From assembly GCA_964452775.1 (NCBI GenBank), contig CAYVQP010000013.1:1-64000 (forward strand): 64,000 nt of DNA. Reading direction: 5' to 3'. Positions 9,229-17,727 of the stretch are shown here, piece after piece. Position 1 is the first letter of the stretch, and each line of letters opens with the position of its first letter. Source of the DNA: JACKCB01 sp964452775. GTDB taxonomy: Bacteria; Chloroflexota; Anaerolineae; Promineifilales; Promineifilaceae. The notes beneath the pieces were generated by a model that was given only the letters and a program-made list of their open reading frames with translations, did no database searches and was not told the origin of the DNA. The position numbers and the translations under genes were made by a program.

Positions 9229-9942
9229 ATGCCAGGATCGGAGATATATCAAGCAGCAGCAAATCGGGGGCTATTCGGCGGCCCGTTTTTGGATTTGCCC
9301 TCGCAACGGTTGGTCGCGCTCATGCAGCGCAGCAACGAGGTGAGCGTTTTCACGTCCGGCGATTCGCCGTTGACGATGACGATTGGCGGCACAATTGTCA
9401 GTTACACCGCTTCCGGCGGCGCGCCGTACATCAGTCTGAATGGCGGTGATTTCCTGTACATAGCCGACGGCAGTTGGTCTGCGCCTCTGAACCCGCTTAC
9501 GATGCTTATCGGCTTCCGGCCCAACAGCCTGCAAAATGCGTTTCTGTGCGGCATCTGGCCGACAACCACACAGAAGAGTTTCCTGCTGGAGATTGATTCG
9601 AGCGGCAATCTGCACGCACGCGCGACATCGGACGGCTCGACGATCAAGACGGCGACGCTGGCCAGCGCCTATACCGCCAACGCATGGCATCTGGCGGCGC
9701 TACGGCTCACCGGCAATACGCAGTTGCTGGCGTACTGCAATGCTAATGTGGCGGAGTTGACGACGGCGGTTCCGACAATCGCGCAGAATTCGACGGCAGA
9801 GTTTGCGATTGGGGCGGCGGATACAGTGCCCACGTCGTCATTTAATGGCGATGTGGCAATCTGCGTGGTGGTCTCCTCAATTGTTCACCAGGATCACCTG
9901 GACAGGATGTACTATCACATGCTGCGATTCACAGGGGCGTAG
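9229..9942 (+). CDS. Lectin-like (LamG/concanavalin A-type) tail protein
   Basis: The 237-residue protein has a strong GGAGGAG site before ATG 9229. Residues about 60-235 follow the LamG/ConA-like jellyroll pattern: SWSAPLNPLTMLIGFRPNS, KSFLLEIDSSGNLHARATSDG, ANAWHLAALRLTGN, NGDVAICVVVSS. Such domains bind glycans, so a role in recognising host surface sugars is likely. It sits in the fibre cluster. No catalytic residues are apparent. Confidence 0.55.
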   Translation: MPGSEIYQAAANRGLFGGPFLDLPSQRLVALMQRSNEVSVFTSGDSPLTMTIGGTIVSYTASGGAPYISLNGGDFLYIADGSWSAPLNPLTMLIGFRPNSLQNAFLCGIWPTTTQKSFLLEIDSSGNLHARATSDGSTIKTATLASAYTANAWHLAALRLTGNTQLLAYCNANVAELTTAVPTIAQNSTAEFAIGAADTVPTSSFNGDVAICVVVSSIVHQDHLDRMYYHMLRFTGA

Positions 9943-9944
9943 TG

Positions 9945-11219
9945 ATGGCGAACAACATTGTGTACTCCAACGACGGCGAGTACGGCAGCCTGCGCGAGGG
10001 CCAGGTCGGGCCGCTGATGCAGGCGCAAGCCGGCGTGGTGATGCTCTTCACGCTGCGCGACCTGACCAACACGGCGATTGACATCTCCGGCTATACAGTG
10101 ACCGGGAAACTCAAGAACCGAAATACGGCGGTAGTCGGTTCGATAACGGGCGCAACGGTAGTAACAGGGAGCGCCGCATCGGGCGAGTTCTCCTGGACGA
10201 CGCACGCGAACGATGTCGCCGAGGACGGCACGTATCTGCTGTGGTTCACGCTGACCAAGGCCAGCAGCCCGACCTTCGTCACGTTGCCGCTGGAGATGGA
10301 GATCCGCGACGACGAGGCGGTGGGCGGGTCGTTTGTCTCTGCCGGCGGGGTGACGGTAGCGATGGCGGAGTGGCTGGAGGCGGCCGAGGCGGTGAACGCC
10401 ACGACGAACAATTTTGTGTCGTGGAATGCCAGCGACGAACTGGCCGATAGCGGCTATTCGTCGGCTTCGTTCCAGCTGGCAGACGAGGAATTAACAGCGC
10501 TGGCAGGGCTGACGTCGGCGGCGGACAGGCTGCCGTATTTCACCGGCTCGGGCACGGCAGCCTTAACCACATTATCCTCCTTTATCCGCACGCTGCTGGA
10601 CGACAGCAGTGCGACCGCGGCCAGGACCACGCTGAGCGCGCAGGCGTTTGACGCCGACCTGACGGCCATCGCCGGCCTGACCAGCGCAGCGGACAAGCTG
10701 CCGTATTTCACCGGCCCCGGCACGGCGAGCCTGGCGGACTTCACCGCAGCGGCGCGCGCGTTGCTGGATGACGCAAATGCAGCGGCGATGCTGGTGACGT
10801 TAGGGGCGGTGGCCCTGGCCGGGGGCACGATGAGCGGCGAGTTGAATCTGGCCGACAATCTGCTGACCCGGCCGAAGCTGAAGGATGTGGGAGAGACCAT
10901 TAATGCGATCGGCTCCATTGGCGGAGGAACGCAGGATATTGACCTGACCCTGGGCAATGTCGTCACGGGAACGGTGGACACCTCCGCGACTACGTTCACA
11001 TTCTCTAACCCGTCTGCGAGCGGAGTGGCGTGCAGTTTTACTCTGGTTCTGACGAACGGCGGCAGCCAGACGGTGAACTGGCCGGCGGCGGTGGATTGGG
11101 CGGGCGGTATAGCGCCGGCGCTGACGACGGCCGGCATTGATATACTGACGTTCTTAACGCTGGACGGGGGCACAATCTGGTATGGATTTGCCGCCGGGAT
11201 AGACATGCTATCTCCGTAG
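9945..11219 (+). CDS. BppU-like N-terminal domain tail fibre protein
   Basis: The 424-residue protein starts at ATG 9945 (GTG 9942 is in frame). Residues about 25-120 match the BppU/DUF2479 immunoglobulin-like domain (FTLRDLTNTAIDISGYTVTG, then TYLLWFTLTK). Residues about 180-290 contain two copies of a fibre repeat (ALAGLTSAADRLPYFTGSG and AIAGLTSAADKLPYFTGPG, each followed by RTLLDD or RALLDD and a run of A/T). The C-terminus is a beta-rich knob. It probably attaches to the baseplate by its N-terminus and contacts the host. Confidence 0.6.
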   Translation: MANNIVYSNDGEYGSLREGQVGPLMQAQAGVVMLFTLRDLTNTAIDISGYTVTGKLKNRNTAVVGSITGATVVTGSAASGEFSWTTHANDVAEDGTYLLWFTLTKASSPTFVTLPLEMEIRDDEAVGGSFVSAGGVTVAMAEWLEAAEAVNATTNNFVSWNASDELADSGYSSASFQLADEELTALAGLTSAADRLPYFTGSGTAALTTLSSFIRTLLDDSSATAARTTLSAQAFDADLTAIAGLTSAADKLPYFTGPGTASLADFTAAARALLDDANAAAMLVTLGAVALAGGTMSGELNLADNLLTRPKLKDVGETINAIGSIGGGTQDIDLTLGNVVTGTVDTSATTFTFSNPSASGVACSFTLVLTNGGSQTVNWPAAVDWAGGIAPALTTAGIDILTFLTLDGGTIWYGFAAGIDMLSP

Positions 11220-11238
11220 CCGGCGGGAGCGAAGACAG

Positions 11239-12036
11239 ATGCTGAAAACGCGCCTCACTCAGGCCGCCGCCATGACCAGTCCCGGCTTGCCATTGGGCAT
11301 CGCTTTGCCGACAGTCGGCCGGTTGTGCGACTACGACTATGTGTTTCTGGACAGGCCGAGCGTGTATAGCGGCGGCGCGTTTACCTCAGCAGTTTTAGAC
11401 GTCGCACAGGGATGCGGCGCGAAAGTGATCCTGAAATTGTATACCAATACGGCCGCCATTACGGCTGCGGCCGGCGGATTGGATCTGACCAAGCTGGACG
11501 CTGAGATTACGCCGTTTATAGGGAACATAGATAGCTATATCACCGGGGGGACGGTGGTGGCGCTCATGTGTGTGGATGAGCCACACGATACGAGCGGAGG
11601 CGCGTGGGGAGGCGTGCAGCCGGACATTGAGGATGTGGATGCGGCCGCGGCGTTGCACAAGAGTTATTGGCCGGGCGCGCGAACGATCGTGGGCACGCTG
11701 GCGCCATATGTGGGCAGCTATGTGTTCACAGATTTAGATGAGCTGACGTTCATGTACGCCAACCACAAGGACAGCACCTTTGGCAGCGTGTATGGATTTG
11801 TTGAAGACAATGCGGCGTTAGTGACTGATGGGCAAATAGGGAGAGCCTCCTGGATTATAAAAATGGAGGGGGGCGGAACTCCCAATGGAACGGATATGAC
11901 GCCGGAGCGAGTGAAGACGGTTGGCCTGGCCATGCTGCGGACCGGCGTCGGCAGCGAGATTATCATCTCGAAGTATAACGGGACGCTGTTAGCGGATCCG
12001 AAAATGTTGGCGGCGATTGCCGCCATAACTCGCTAG
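11239..12036 (+). CDS. Tail-fibre region protein, possible TIM-barrel domain
   Basis: The 265-residue protein ends the tail module and converges with the leftward antirepressor gene. Alternating helices and strands (GCGAKVILKLYTNTAAI, ALMCVDEPHDT, ARTIVGTLAPYVGSYVF, FGSVYGFVEDN) suggest a TIM-barrel. The CVDEPHD segment could place an acidic residue at a strand end, as in glycoside hydrolases. A receptor-cleaving enzyme is possible but not shown. Confidence 0.4.
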   Translation: MLKTRLTQAAAMTSPGLPLGIALPTVGRLCDYDYVFLDRPSVYSGGAFTSAVLDVAQGCGAKVILKLYTNTAAITAAAGGLDLTKLDAEITPFIGNIDSYITGGTVVALMCVDEPHDTSGGAWGGVQPDIEDVDAAAALHKSYWPGARTIVGTLAPYVGSYVFTDLDELTFMYANHKDSTFGSVYGFVEDNAALVTDGQIGRASWIIKMEGGGTPNGTDMTPERVKTVGLAMLRTGVGSEIIISKYNGTLLADPKMLAAIAAITR

Positions 12037-12806
12037 AACGGAGATTCGCCGGTCATTCGCTGGTGCCAGTCGCGCAGGAAGGACATGGCATCATCAAATT
12101 TCCCCGCCGGCAATTCACGGTAAGAGACGACCGCAAACCGCCGGTATAGTTCCCCATAGACCCCGCCATACTCATTGCGACCGCTCCGGTCGCCCAGCTT
12201 CAGGGCGATTGCTTTCACGGCCTGACTGATCTGCATTGCCTGTTCGGGGGTGACAAACCGGCCCGGATCGGCCAACGCAGCTTCCACATTTTCTAAGCGC
12301 GCCTCATAGCTATCCAGCCGCGCTTCCATGACAAGTTGCTGCTCGGCCAGCCGCATCATGGCGGCTACCAGACGATACGCCTGCGCTGCCGGGCTGTTAG
12401 AGGCCAGCAGTTCGTCGAAGTTGATGTCAGTGGTCAGCCGGCCGGTCTGGAAGGCGTTCCAGAGAACTTTGGCCGCCTCACGCTGAAAGCGTTCCAACTT
12501 CTGCCGGACTTCTGATCGGACTGCACTGGCGCGAACGCCGGCCAGCCAGAGCGGGATCAGGTCTACGCGGAGCACAAAGCCGCGCTGTTGGCCGCCGGGG
12601 GTAGTCAAATTGGCTACCCCTTGCAGCCCCTCCCCCAGTATCTCGTGCCGGCGGATTCGTCTGGTCTGCGCCTGTGTGTCAATGCCAAGCGCGTCACACA
12701 TCTGCGAGACGGCGACGTATACCTGCCCATCATCGGCCTTAACCGCCAGTAAGTTGTCGTCGTAAAACTCCACTTCGCGCTGTTCAACGCTCACCAGATC
12801 GCGCAT
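12033..12806 (-). CDS. Antirepressor (P22_AR_N + ORF6C domains)
   Basis: The leftward 257-residue protein starts at ATG 12806; a TTG at 12824 adds six residues. Residues about 1-115 match the P22 antirepressor N-domain (VSVEQREVEFYDDNLLAVKADDG, then VAVSQMCDALGID and RRIRRHEIL). The C-terminal ~90 residues match ORF6C (QAVKAIALKLGDRSGRNEYGG, then YGELYRRFAVVSYRELP). A coiled coil lies between. Such proteins relieve phage repressors or bind DNA. It is isolated on the minus strand between tail and lysis genes. Its presence implies a temperate ancestry. Confidence 0.8.
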   Translation of the reverse strand: MRDLVSVEQREVEFYDDNLLAVKADDGQVYVAVSQMCDALGIDTQAQTRRIRRHEILGEGLQGVANLTTPGGQQRGFVLRVDLIPLWLAGVRASAVRSEVRQKLERFQREAAKVLWNAFQTGRLTTDINFDELLASNSPAAQAYRLVAAMMRLAEQQLVMEARLDSYEARLENVEAALADPGRFVTPEQAMQISQAVKAIALKLGDRSGRNEYGGVYGELYRRFAVVSYRELPAGKFDDAMSFLRDWHQRMTGESPF

Positions 12807-12843
12807 ATCGCGATCATCGCTCAACTAATCACCGGGCGCAAGA

Positions 12844-12867
12844 AATTCGGGGCAATTACCCCGAATT
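12844..12867. promoter_or_regulatory. Palindrome in divergent spacer
   Basis: AATTCGGGG (12844-12852) and CCCCGAATT (12859-12867) are exact inverted arms around CAATTA. The site lies between the starts of the antirepressor (leftward) and lysis (rightward) genes, where an operator would be expected. It contains one GGGG-N-AATT-N-CCCC motif copy. Confidence 0.45.
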
Positions 12868-12871
12868 AAAA

Positions 12872-12886
12872 GAAAGAGCGCCTTTC
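12872..12886 (+). promoter_or_regulatory. Leader hairpin, copy 2 of 4
   Basis: GAAAG and CTTTC form the stem around AGCGC. The next ATG (12902) lies 15 nt downstream. Stem complementarity is kept relative to the other copies while the loop differs. Confidence 0.45.
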
Positions 12887-12901
12887 CGGTCGGGGGCTAC
12901 C

Positions 12902-12955
12902 ATGACCTTTGTGAGATCGGAGAGTTGTTATGCGTTTGCACAGGAACTCAATTGA
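12902..12955 (+). CDS. Possible 17-residue leader peptide
   Basis: ATG 12902 opens a frame of 17 codons (MTFVRSESCYAFAQELN) whose TGA overlaps the TTG start at 12952 (TTGA). It follows the leader hairpin, so it could couple or attenuate translation of the downstream exported protein. Only position supports it. Confidence 0.3.
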   Translation: MTFVRSESCYAFAQELN

Positions 12956-13455
12956 GAACCCTCAAGACCCTCCTGGTTGTTCTGGCGCTGCTAATCGCGG
13001 TTGCCGTAATGCTCTTTCTACTTGCCAGATGCCGGCCGGAGCCGGAACCAACCCCTACCCTGCCCCCACCCTCGGCGACTGTGACGGTTACGGCGACTGT
13101 GACCCGGCAGCCGGCCACTTACACGCCTACGGCCAGCGCGACAGCGCCGGCCCCTGCTGACACCGGCACACCGCCGGCAACCGCCAGTCCGACGCGCACG
13201 GTCACGCCCACTTCCACTTCCACTGCCACAGCGACGGCCTCGGCTACGCCGTCACCCACCGCCACAGCGCCACGGGTGATCATCTACGATCCTAAGCCCA
13301 CCGCGACGGCGACGCTGGAGACCGGCCCGCAGCCGGATGGAGTGTGGCGGATAGCCGACCCGTACGGGCAGGGATGTAATCTGATAACGATCGTAGAACT
13401 GGAATACGGGAATGCGGTCTGGTTCTACATCCGCTGCATCATGTTCGAGGATTAG
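12952..13455 (+). CDS. Exported Thr/Pro-rich protein of the lysis region
   Basis: The 167-residue protein starts at TTG 12952, six bases after AGGA. Residues about 4-26 form a hydrophobic signal anchor (TLLVVLALLIAVAVMLFLLA) followed by Cys. Residues about 30-105 are an extended Thr/Pro/Ala-rich linker (TPTSTSTATATASATP-type), like cell-wall-spanning stalks of Chloroflexi lipoproteins. The last ~45 residues are a small folded domain with two Cys (QGCNLITIVELEYG and WFYIRCIMF), possibly disulphide-linked. Placed just before the lysin, it may act at the envelope during lysis (spanin-like), but no known spanin signature is present. Confidence 0.55.
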   Translation: MRTLKTLLVVLALLIAVAVMLFLLARCRPEPEPTPTLPPPSATVTVTATVTRQPATYTPTASATAPAPADTGTPPATASPTRTVTPTSTSTATATASATPSPTATAPRVIIYDPKPTATATLETGPQPDGVWRIADPYGQGCNLITIVELEYGNAVWFYIRCIMFED

Positions 13456-13458
13456 CCG

Positions 13459-16400
13459 GTGGCATACAACAAGATCGGTTTTCTGGCTGCCGGCTCGGGC
13501 GGCAACCCCACCGGCATTGGCGATTACGTGCGCCGGCTGGATGCGGCCGGTATCCCGGCCATCGTGATGTGCAATGATGGGCTGGTAGGCATCGGGGACG
13601 CACTGGCTCTGATTGAGGCCGGTTCGCGAGTACCACACGTCATGGCCTATCGTGTGGTAAAGAACGCGGCCGAGACCTATGCTGTACCGGATTACGGGCG
13701 GGAGCCGGCGATAGCGGCCCGGACACACTGGGACAAGATCAAGGCGTTCTTCCCATCTCGCTTTGTGCAGCACCGCGACAAGATTTGGTTACTCCCTATC
13801 AACGAGGTTGACAAGAACCGCGCCGATTGGCTGGGCAGGTTCGGGGTGGAATTGGCGAAGATCGCCAACGGCGAGGGCTACAAGGTGGCGCTGTTCGGCT
13901 GGTCTACCGGCGAGCCGGAGCCGGAGCATTGGGAAACGCCGGGCATGTTGGATTACCTGCGTTATTGCGCGCAGCACCCTGATCAGGCAGCGGTTTGCCT
14001 GCACGAATACAGCCTGGACGCAAACAACATCAAGAACGCCGGCGGTCATCTAGTCGGGCGCTTCACCCAACTATTTACCGTGTGCGACCGGCATCACATT
14101 CGCCGGCCGCAGGTATTGATAGGCGAGTGGGGCTGGGGCGCGACCGATGCGCCGGATGTGGATAACGCGGTCCGGGACATTACCGAGATAGCCGCTTTGT
14201 ATGCCCAATACCCGGAAGTATTAGGAGCCGGCATCTGGTATCTCGGTCCAGGCTTTGGCGGCATTGCGCGCCGGATTCAGCCGTTGATACAGCCGGTTAC
14301 GGAACTCACCCTTAGCCGGACATTTACCGGCCCGACCCCAACACCAGCGCCGAAGCCAACTCCGGAGCCGAAGCCAGTTCCGAAGCCGGAGCCAACCCCA
14401 ACACCCTCCCCTGACCCGGCCGGCGGGGCGCAACAGTACATTGTCGTCTCCGAGGCCGGCGCTTATATCCGTAATGAGGCCGGCGAGATAGTCGGGGCAT
14501 TGCCCCAGGACACGAAATTCCTGGGCGCGCTTGATGCGTCGGGCGGCAGGTACGAGCTGCGGGGAACGGTGAGCGCATTGCCGTCCATCGTCCGGCCTGC
14601 GGTCGCCATTCCGGAGCCGGGACCGCGGCCGGTTCCGGTCCCTGACCCCATCCCCGAGCCGGCGGAGCCGGTGCTGGCGGTGGACGTGTCAGAGCATCAG
14701 GGAGTTGTTGACTGGGACCGGATGTGGGCCCAAGGTATTCGCGTGGCCTTTGTCCGCCTGGGAGACGGCTACGTAAAGCTGAGCGGGGCGCACTACGAAG
14801 ACACTCGCTGGCGCGACAACTGGGCCGGCGCCGGCCGGGTGGGAATGAAGCGGGGTGCTTACTATTTTTTCCGCAACCAGGGCGATCCGAACTCGCAGGC
14901 GAACCATTTTATGAGCCTGTGGCGGCAGGCGCAGTGGGAGTTGCCGCCGGCCGGCGATTTCGAGGACCCACAAGCCGGGCCAGGGCCGGCCGCCCTGGGC
15001 GTGAAAATCCGGCAATTCCTGCTTGATATTGAGGAAACGGCCGGGCAAATCCCCTGGATATACACACGCAAGACGTGGTGGGATCCGCGTGTCGGCTTCG
15101 TCGAGTGGGCCGGCAGACATCCGTTATGGGTGGCCATGTACCCAAGTCCGAACAACGGTACGCCGCCGGCCGCCGGCATCGGGCCGGCCATCCCGACCGG
15201 CTGGGGCCGGTACAGCATGTGGCAGTGGTGCGGCGGGCCGCCGGGAGGCGCGCCGGGTATTGAGTACGGAGCGCAGAGCCAGGCGCTTGACCTCAACTGG
15301 TATTACCCCGGCGAATCCGTCGCCCCTCCCCTGCCGGCTCTGGATTTTGAGTATAGCATCTGGCCTACCACCGACATGAGGGTCAACCAGTATTTCGGGG
15401 AAAATCCGGCGAATTATGCCCGCTTCGGCTTGCCCGGCCATGACGGGGTGGACTTGGAAGCGCCGGCAGATACGCCTATTTTCGCCCCGGCCGGCGGCAC
15501 AGTCACCGAATCGGCAAACAGCCCGGCCGGCTTCGGCCAGTACGTGGTCATAGATCACGGCAACGGCTACCGCACGTCCCTGGCCCACCTGAACCAGCAA
15601 GGAAAGGTCTCCGCAGGCTCAGTGGTGGTCGCCGGCGACGTGGTAGGAACCTCCGGCAACACCGGCAACAGCAGCGGCTATCACCTGCATGTGGCCTTGA
15701 GAAAGAAGGGGGCGCAGCTTCCGGGCTGGCCGGCGGGCTTGATTGACCCTTGGCCATACCTACAGCCGATTCAAGGGGCCAAGAAGCCGGGCGCGTTGTT
15801 CGGCCTGCACGCATCGGCAGACGGAAATCTGGCCGCCGGCGAGCTGCAGGCGTTCCAGACGGCGCGAATCGAGCTGGTGAAAGTGCTATCCAGCATGGGA
15901 GCGGACGACGTGTCCGCCCTGGCCGGCGCATTGCCTTCGGCGCAATTCATCATTCGCGCCTTCCTGTCGTTCGGGGACCGGCATGTTAGCCCGGCGCAGT
16001 TCTGTGATTGGACGCTGCCGGATGTAAAGCGGGCGCTGGAGCGGTTGGCTGGCCGGCGGGTATGGGTGGAGTTGCACAACGAGCCGAACCTGTACAGCGA
16101 GGGTATGGGGCGGTCCTGGCCGGACGGGATAGGTTTCGGCAATTGGCTCACAGAAGTGCTGACCACATATCGGCAGGAATTGCCGGGAGTGACGATGCTG
16201 TTCCCCGGCCTGTCGCCGGGCGGAACGGTGGGCGGCGTGCGACTGGACAGCAAGGCGTTCATTGAGCAGGCGCGGGGCGCTGTAACGCGCTGCGACGGGT
16301 TGGCCGTCCATACCTATTGGGCGACGAACTACCCGATGCGCCTGGCCATGGATGTGATAGACGACGCGATCAGCCGGTTCCATACTCTGCCGATCTTCGT

Positions 16401-16608
16401 CACCGAAGCCAGCAACAACAAGGGCGGCGTCACGCCGGCGCAGAAGGGCGCTGAGTACATCACGTTCTGGTGGGATCTGGGTCTCCGGCCGGCGGTCCGC
16501 GGAGTGACTTACTTCGTAGCCTCCGCCACACACCGGGATTTCCAGGAAGAAGTGTGGGTGAACAAGGGCAGCAGCAACGGAATTGCGGAAGTTGTGAGGA
16601 ATCGCTAA
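13459..16608 (+). CDS. Multidomain endolysin: GH-A-like barrel, SH3-like, GH25, M23, second GH-A-like barrel
   Basis: This 1,049-residue protein starts at GTG 13459. Residues about 1-285 resemble a TIM-barrel glycosidase with candidate acids E116 (PINE) and E223 (IGEWGW). A Pro-rich linker (290-318) leads to an SH3-like segment (324-370) and a second linker. Residues about 405-616 are a GH25 lysozyme (VDVSEHQGVVDW, catalytic DFED at 500-503). Residues about 630-775 are an M23 endopeptidase with H661/D665 (GHDGVDL) and H742-L-H744. Residues about 779-1049 are another clan GH-A-like barrel with E875 (HNEP) and E983 (FVTEA). It should cut both glycan and peptide bonds of peptidoglycan and perhaps another cell-surface polymer. 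No signal peptide is seen. Confidence 0.85.
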   Translation: MAYNKIGFLAAGSGGNPTGIGDYVRRLDAAGIPAIVMCNDGLVGIGDALALIEAGSRVPHVMAYRVVKNAAETYAVPDYGREPAIAARTHWDKIKAFFPSRFVQHRDKIWLLPINEVDKNRADWLGRFGVELAKIANGEGYKVALFGWSTGEPEPEHWETPGMLDYLRYCAQHPDQAAVCLHEYSLDANNIKNAGGHLVGRFTQLFTVCDRHHIRRPQVLIGEWGWGATDAPDVDNAVRDITEIAALYAQYPEVLGAGIWYLGPGFGGIARRIQPLIQPVTELTLSRTFTGPTPTPAPKPTPEPKPVPKPEPTPTPSPDPAGGAQQYIVVSEAGAYIRNEAGEIVGALPQDTKFLGALDASGGRYELRGTVSALPSIVRPAVAIPEPGPRPVPVPDPIPEPAEPVLAVDVSEHQGVVDWDRMWAQGIRVAFVRLGDGYVKLSGAHYEDTRWRDNWAGAGRVGMKRGAYYFFRNQGDPNSQANHFMSLWRQAQWELPPAGDFEDPQAGPGPAALGVKIRQFLLDIEETAGQIPWIYTRKTWWDPRVGFVEWAGRHPLWVAMYPSPNNGTPPAAGIGPAIPTGWGRYSMWQWCGGPPGGAPGIEYGAQSQALDLNWYYPGESVAPPLPALDFEYSIWPTTDMRVNQYFGENPANYARFGLPGHDGVDLEAPADTPIFAPAGGTVTESANSPAGFGQYVVIDHGNGYRTSLAHLNQQGKVSAGSVVVAGDVVGTSGNTGNSSGYHLHVALRKKGAQLPGWPAGLIDPWPYLQPIQGAKKPGALFGLHASADGNLAAGELQAFQTARIELVKVLSSMGADDVSALAGALPSAQFIIRAFLSFGDRHVSPAQFCDWTLPDVKRALERLAGRRVWVELHNEPNLYSEGMGRSWPDGIGFGNWLTEVLTTYRQELPGVTMLFPGLSPGGTVGGVRLDSKAFIEQARGAVTRCDGLAVHTYWATNYPMRLAMDVIDDAISRFHTLPIFVTEASNNKGGVTPAQKGAEYITFWWDLGLRPAVRGVTYFVASATHRDFQEEVWVNKGSSNGIAEVVRNR

Positions 16609-16614
16609 CGGCTG

Positions 16615-16631
16615 GAAAAGAACGCCTTTTC
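16615..16631 (+). promoter_or_regulatory. Leader hairpin, copy 3 of 4
   Basis: GAAAAG (16615-16620), loop AACGC, CTTTTC (16626-16631). Relative to the other copies the stem has an extra A-T pair, matched on both sides. It lies 22 nt before the coiled-coil/TM gene start. Confidence 0.45.
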
Positions 16632-16653
16632 GAGCCTGTTTTAGGATAGAGCC

Positions 16654-17043
16654 ATGATGCAGTACCAGGACGATCAGGGTCAAAACGGTTTTCGGTTACT
16701 GATGGGGCAAATAATGGCGAATCAATCTGCCCAGTCTGCCCAGTTGGCAAGCGCGGCCGAACGGCTAACCAGGCTAGAGGAGCGCATGGCCACACTGATC
16801 AAGACCAGCGTGGCGAATGATGCACAACTGGCTTCGCTCAATGCCAAGATGGACGTAGTGATAAAGATCGATGAGCGTGTGTCCGCGCTCGAGGAGAGAG
16901 CCGATGCCGAAGACGATCAGACCCTGGAGTTGGAAAAGGAGTCCCAAAAGAATCGTTCGCTGGTACTCGTTGCTATCGTCGGCGGCGTGTTCGCGCTGCT
17001 GACGACGATCGTCAATGTTATATCTAGTTTCGCGTTGAGGTAA
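16654..17043 (+). CDS. XhlA-like coiled-coil membrane protein (lysis)
   Basis: The 129-residue protein starts at ATG 16654 (or 16657) after AGGA. Residues about 25-95 form heptad-rich coiled coils (LASAAERLTRLEERMATLI and IDERVSALEERADAEDD). One transmembrane helix (about 103-127, LVLVAIVGGVFALLTTIVNVISS) ends the protein. This layout matches the XhlA/haemolysin group that works with a holin and endolysin. It lies between the lysin and another membrane protein. Confidence 0.6.
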   Translation: MMQYQDDQGQNGFRLLMGQIMANQSAQSAQLASAAERLTRLEERMATLIKTSVANDAQLASLNAKMDVVIKIDERVSALEERADAEDDQTLELEKESQKNRSLVLVAIVGGVFALLTTIVNVISSFALR

Positions 17044-17051
17044 CTAAACTA

Positions 17052-17537
17052 ATGGAAATCAACTGGAACGCAATTGCACTAGTCATGCTCCCCCTGCTTC
17101 TGACCGCGGCCGGGGTGGGCCTGGGCGTCTGGCTGTTCCCCAGGCTGGCGCGCGAGAAGCAGGGCTATCCCTTTGAAGCTGAGGTGGAGGCCGCCCTGTT
17201 GCCGGTGGTTTTCCAGGGTATCCTGGCCGCCTATCGCACCAGCGAGCGGGCGATGGATGAATTCGCTACCCGCATCCAGGGCGCTGATAAGAAGAATCTC
17301 GCCGACACTATCTATAACCTGATCCCGGATGTGATCGTCGTGCAGGGCAAAGCCGTGCCGGTGGGCATCGTTAAGAGCCTTGTCACCAAAGAGCGCTTCC
17401 AGGAGATCGTGCAGACCGTGTTTAGCGAATTTGACGAGCAATACACGGCGCACTCGGAACGCTGGGATCGCCTGTTCGATGAATGGGTGCTAAGCAACAC
17501 ACCACCTTCACAGCCGAAGCAATTCCAGGAAAACTAA
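17052..17537 (+). CDS. Holin-like membrane protein (LL-H type layout)
   Basis: The 161-residue protein has one N-terminal transmembrane segment (residues about 6-30, AIALVMLPLLLTAAGVGLGVWLF) and a long soluble helical C-domain (about 35-160). Length and layout fit LL-H-type phage holins. It is the last gene of the late operon and is followed by a strong terminator. Pore formation is inferred from context only. Confidence 0.5.
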   Translation: MEINWNAIALVMLPLLLTAAGVGLGVWLFPRLAREKQGYPFEAEVEAALLPVVFQGILAAYRTSERAMDEFATRIQGADKKNLADTIYNLIPDVIVVQGKAVPVGIVKSLVTKERFQEIVQTVFSEFDEQYTAHSERWDRLFDEWVLSNTPPSQPKQFQEN

Positions 17538-17562
17538 CCCCTTCCTTCAGTCCCCCCTCCCC

Positions 17563-17605
17563 AGCCCCCGCCGGCGCTGCCTCCAGCCGGCGGGGGCTAT
17601 TTTTA
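17563..17605 (+). terminator. Rho-independent terminator of late operon
   Basis: AGCCCCCGCCGGC (17563-17575) pairs with its exact complement at 17586-17598, a 13-bp GC stem with a 10-nt loop, followed by ATTTTTATT. It is the clearest intrinsic terminator in the window. Confidence 0.9.
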
Positions 17606-17666
17606 TTCCCCGGAGCCAATGTGACGCATTTCCCCCACCTCTAACCCCAAATGCTAGGCTAAACGC

Positions 17667-17695
17667 TTGACGATGGCATAACCATATGGTATAAT
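17667..17695 (+). promoter_or_regulatory. Promoter A (TAAC-spacer family)
   Basis: TTGACG (17667-17672), 17-bp spacer, TATAAT (17690-17695). TAAC ends 7 bp before the -10 and CCATATGG forms a dyad between them. It drives the zinc-knuckle unit. Confidence 0.85.
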
Positions 17696-17727
17696 GATTA
17701 CGAATCAATTCAACAACGGAGGTTAGC

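Noticed and set aside
10454..11206. 250-codon leftward frame opposite the BppU-like fibre gene
   Set aside because: Antisense of a repeat-bearing fibre gene; composition is that of a shadow frame.
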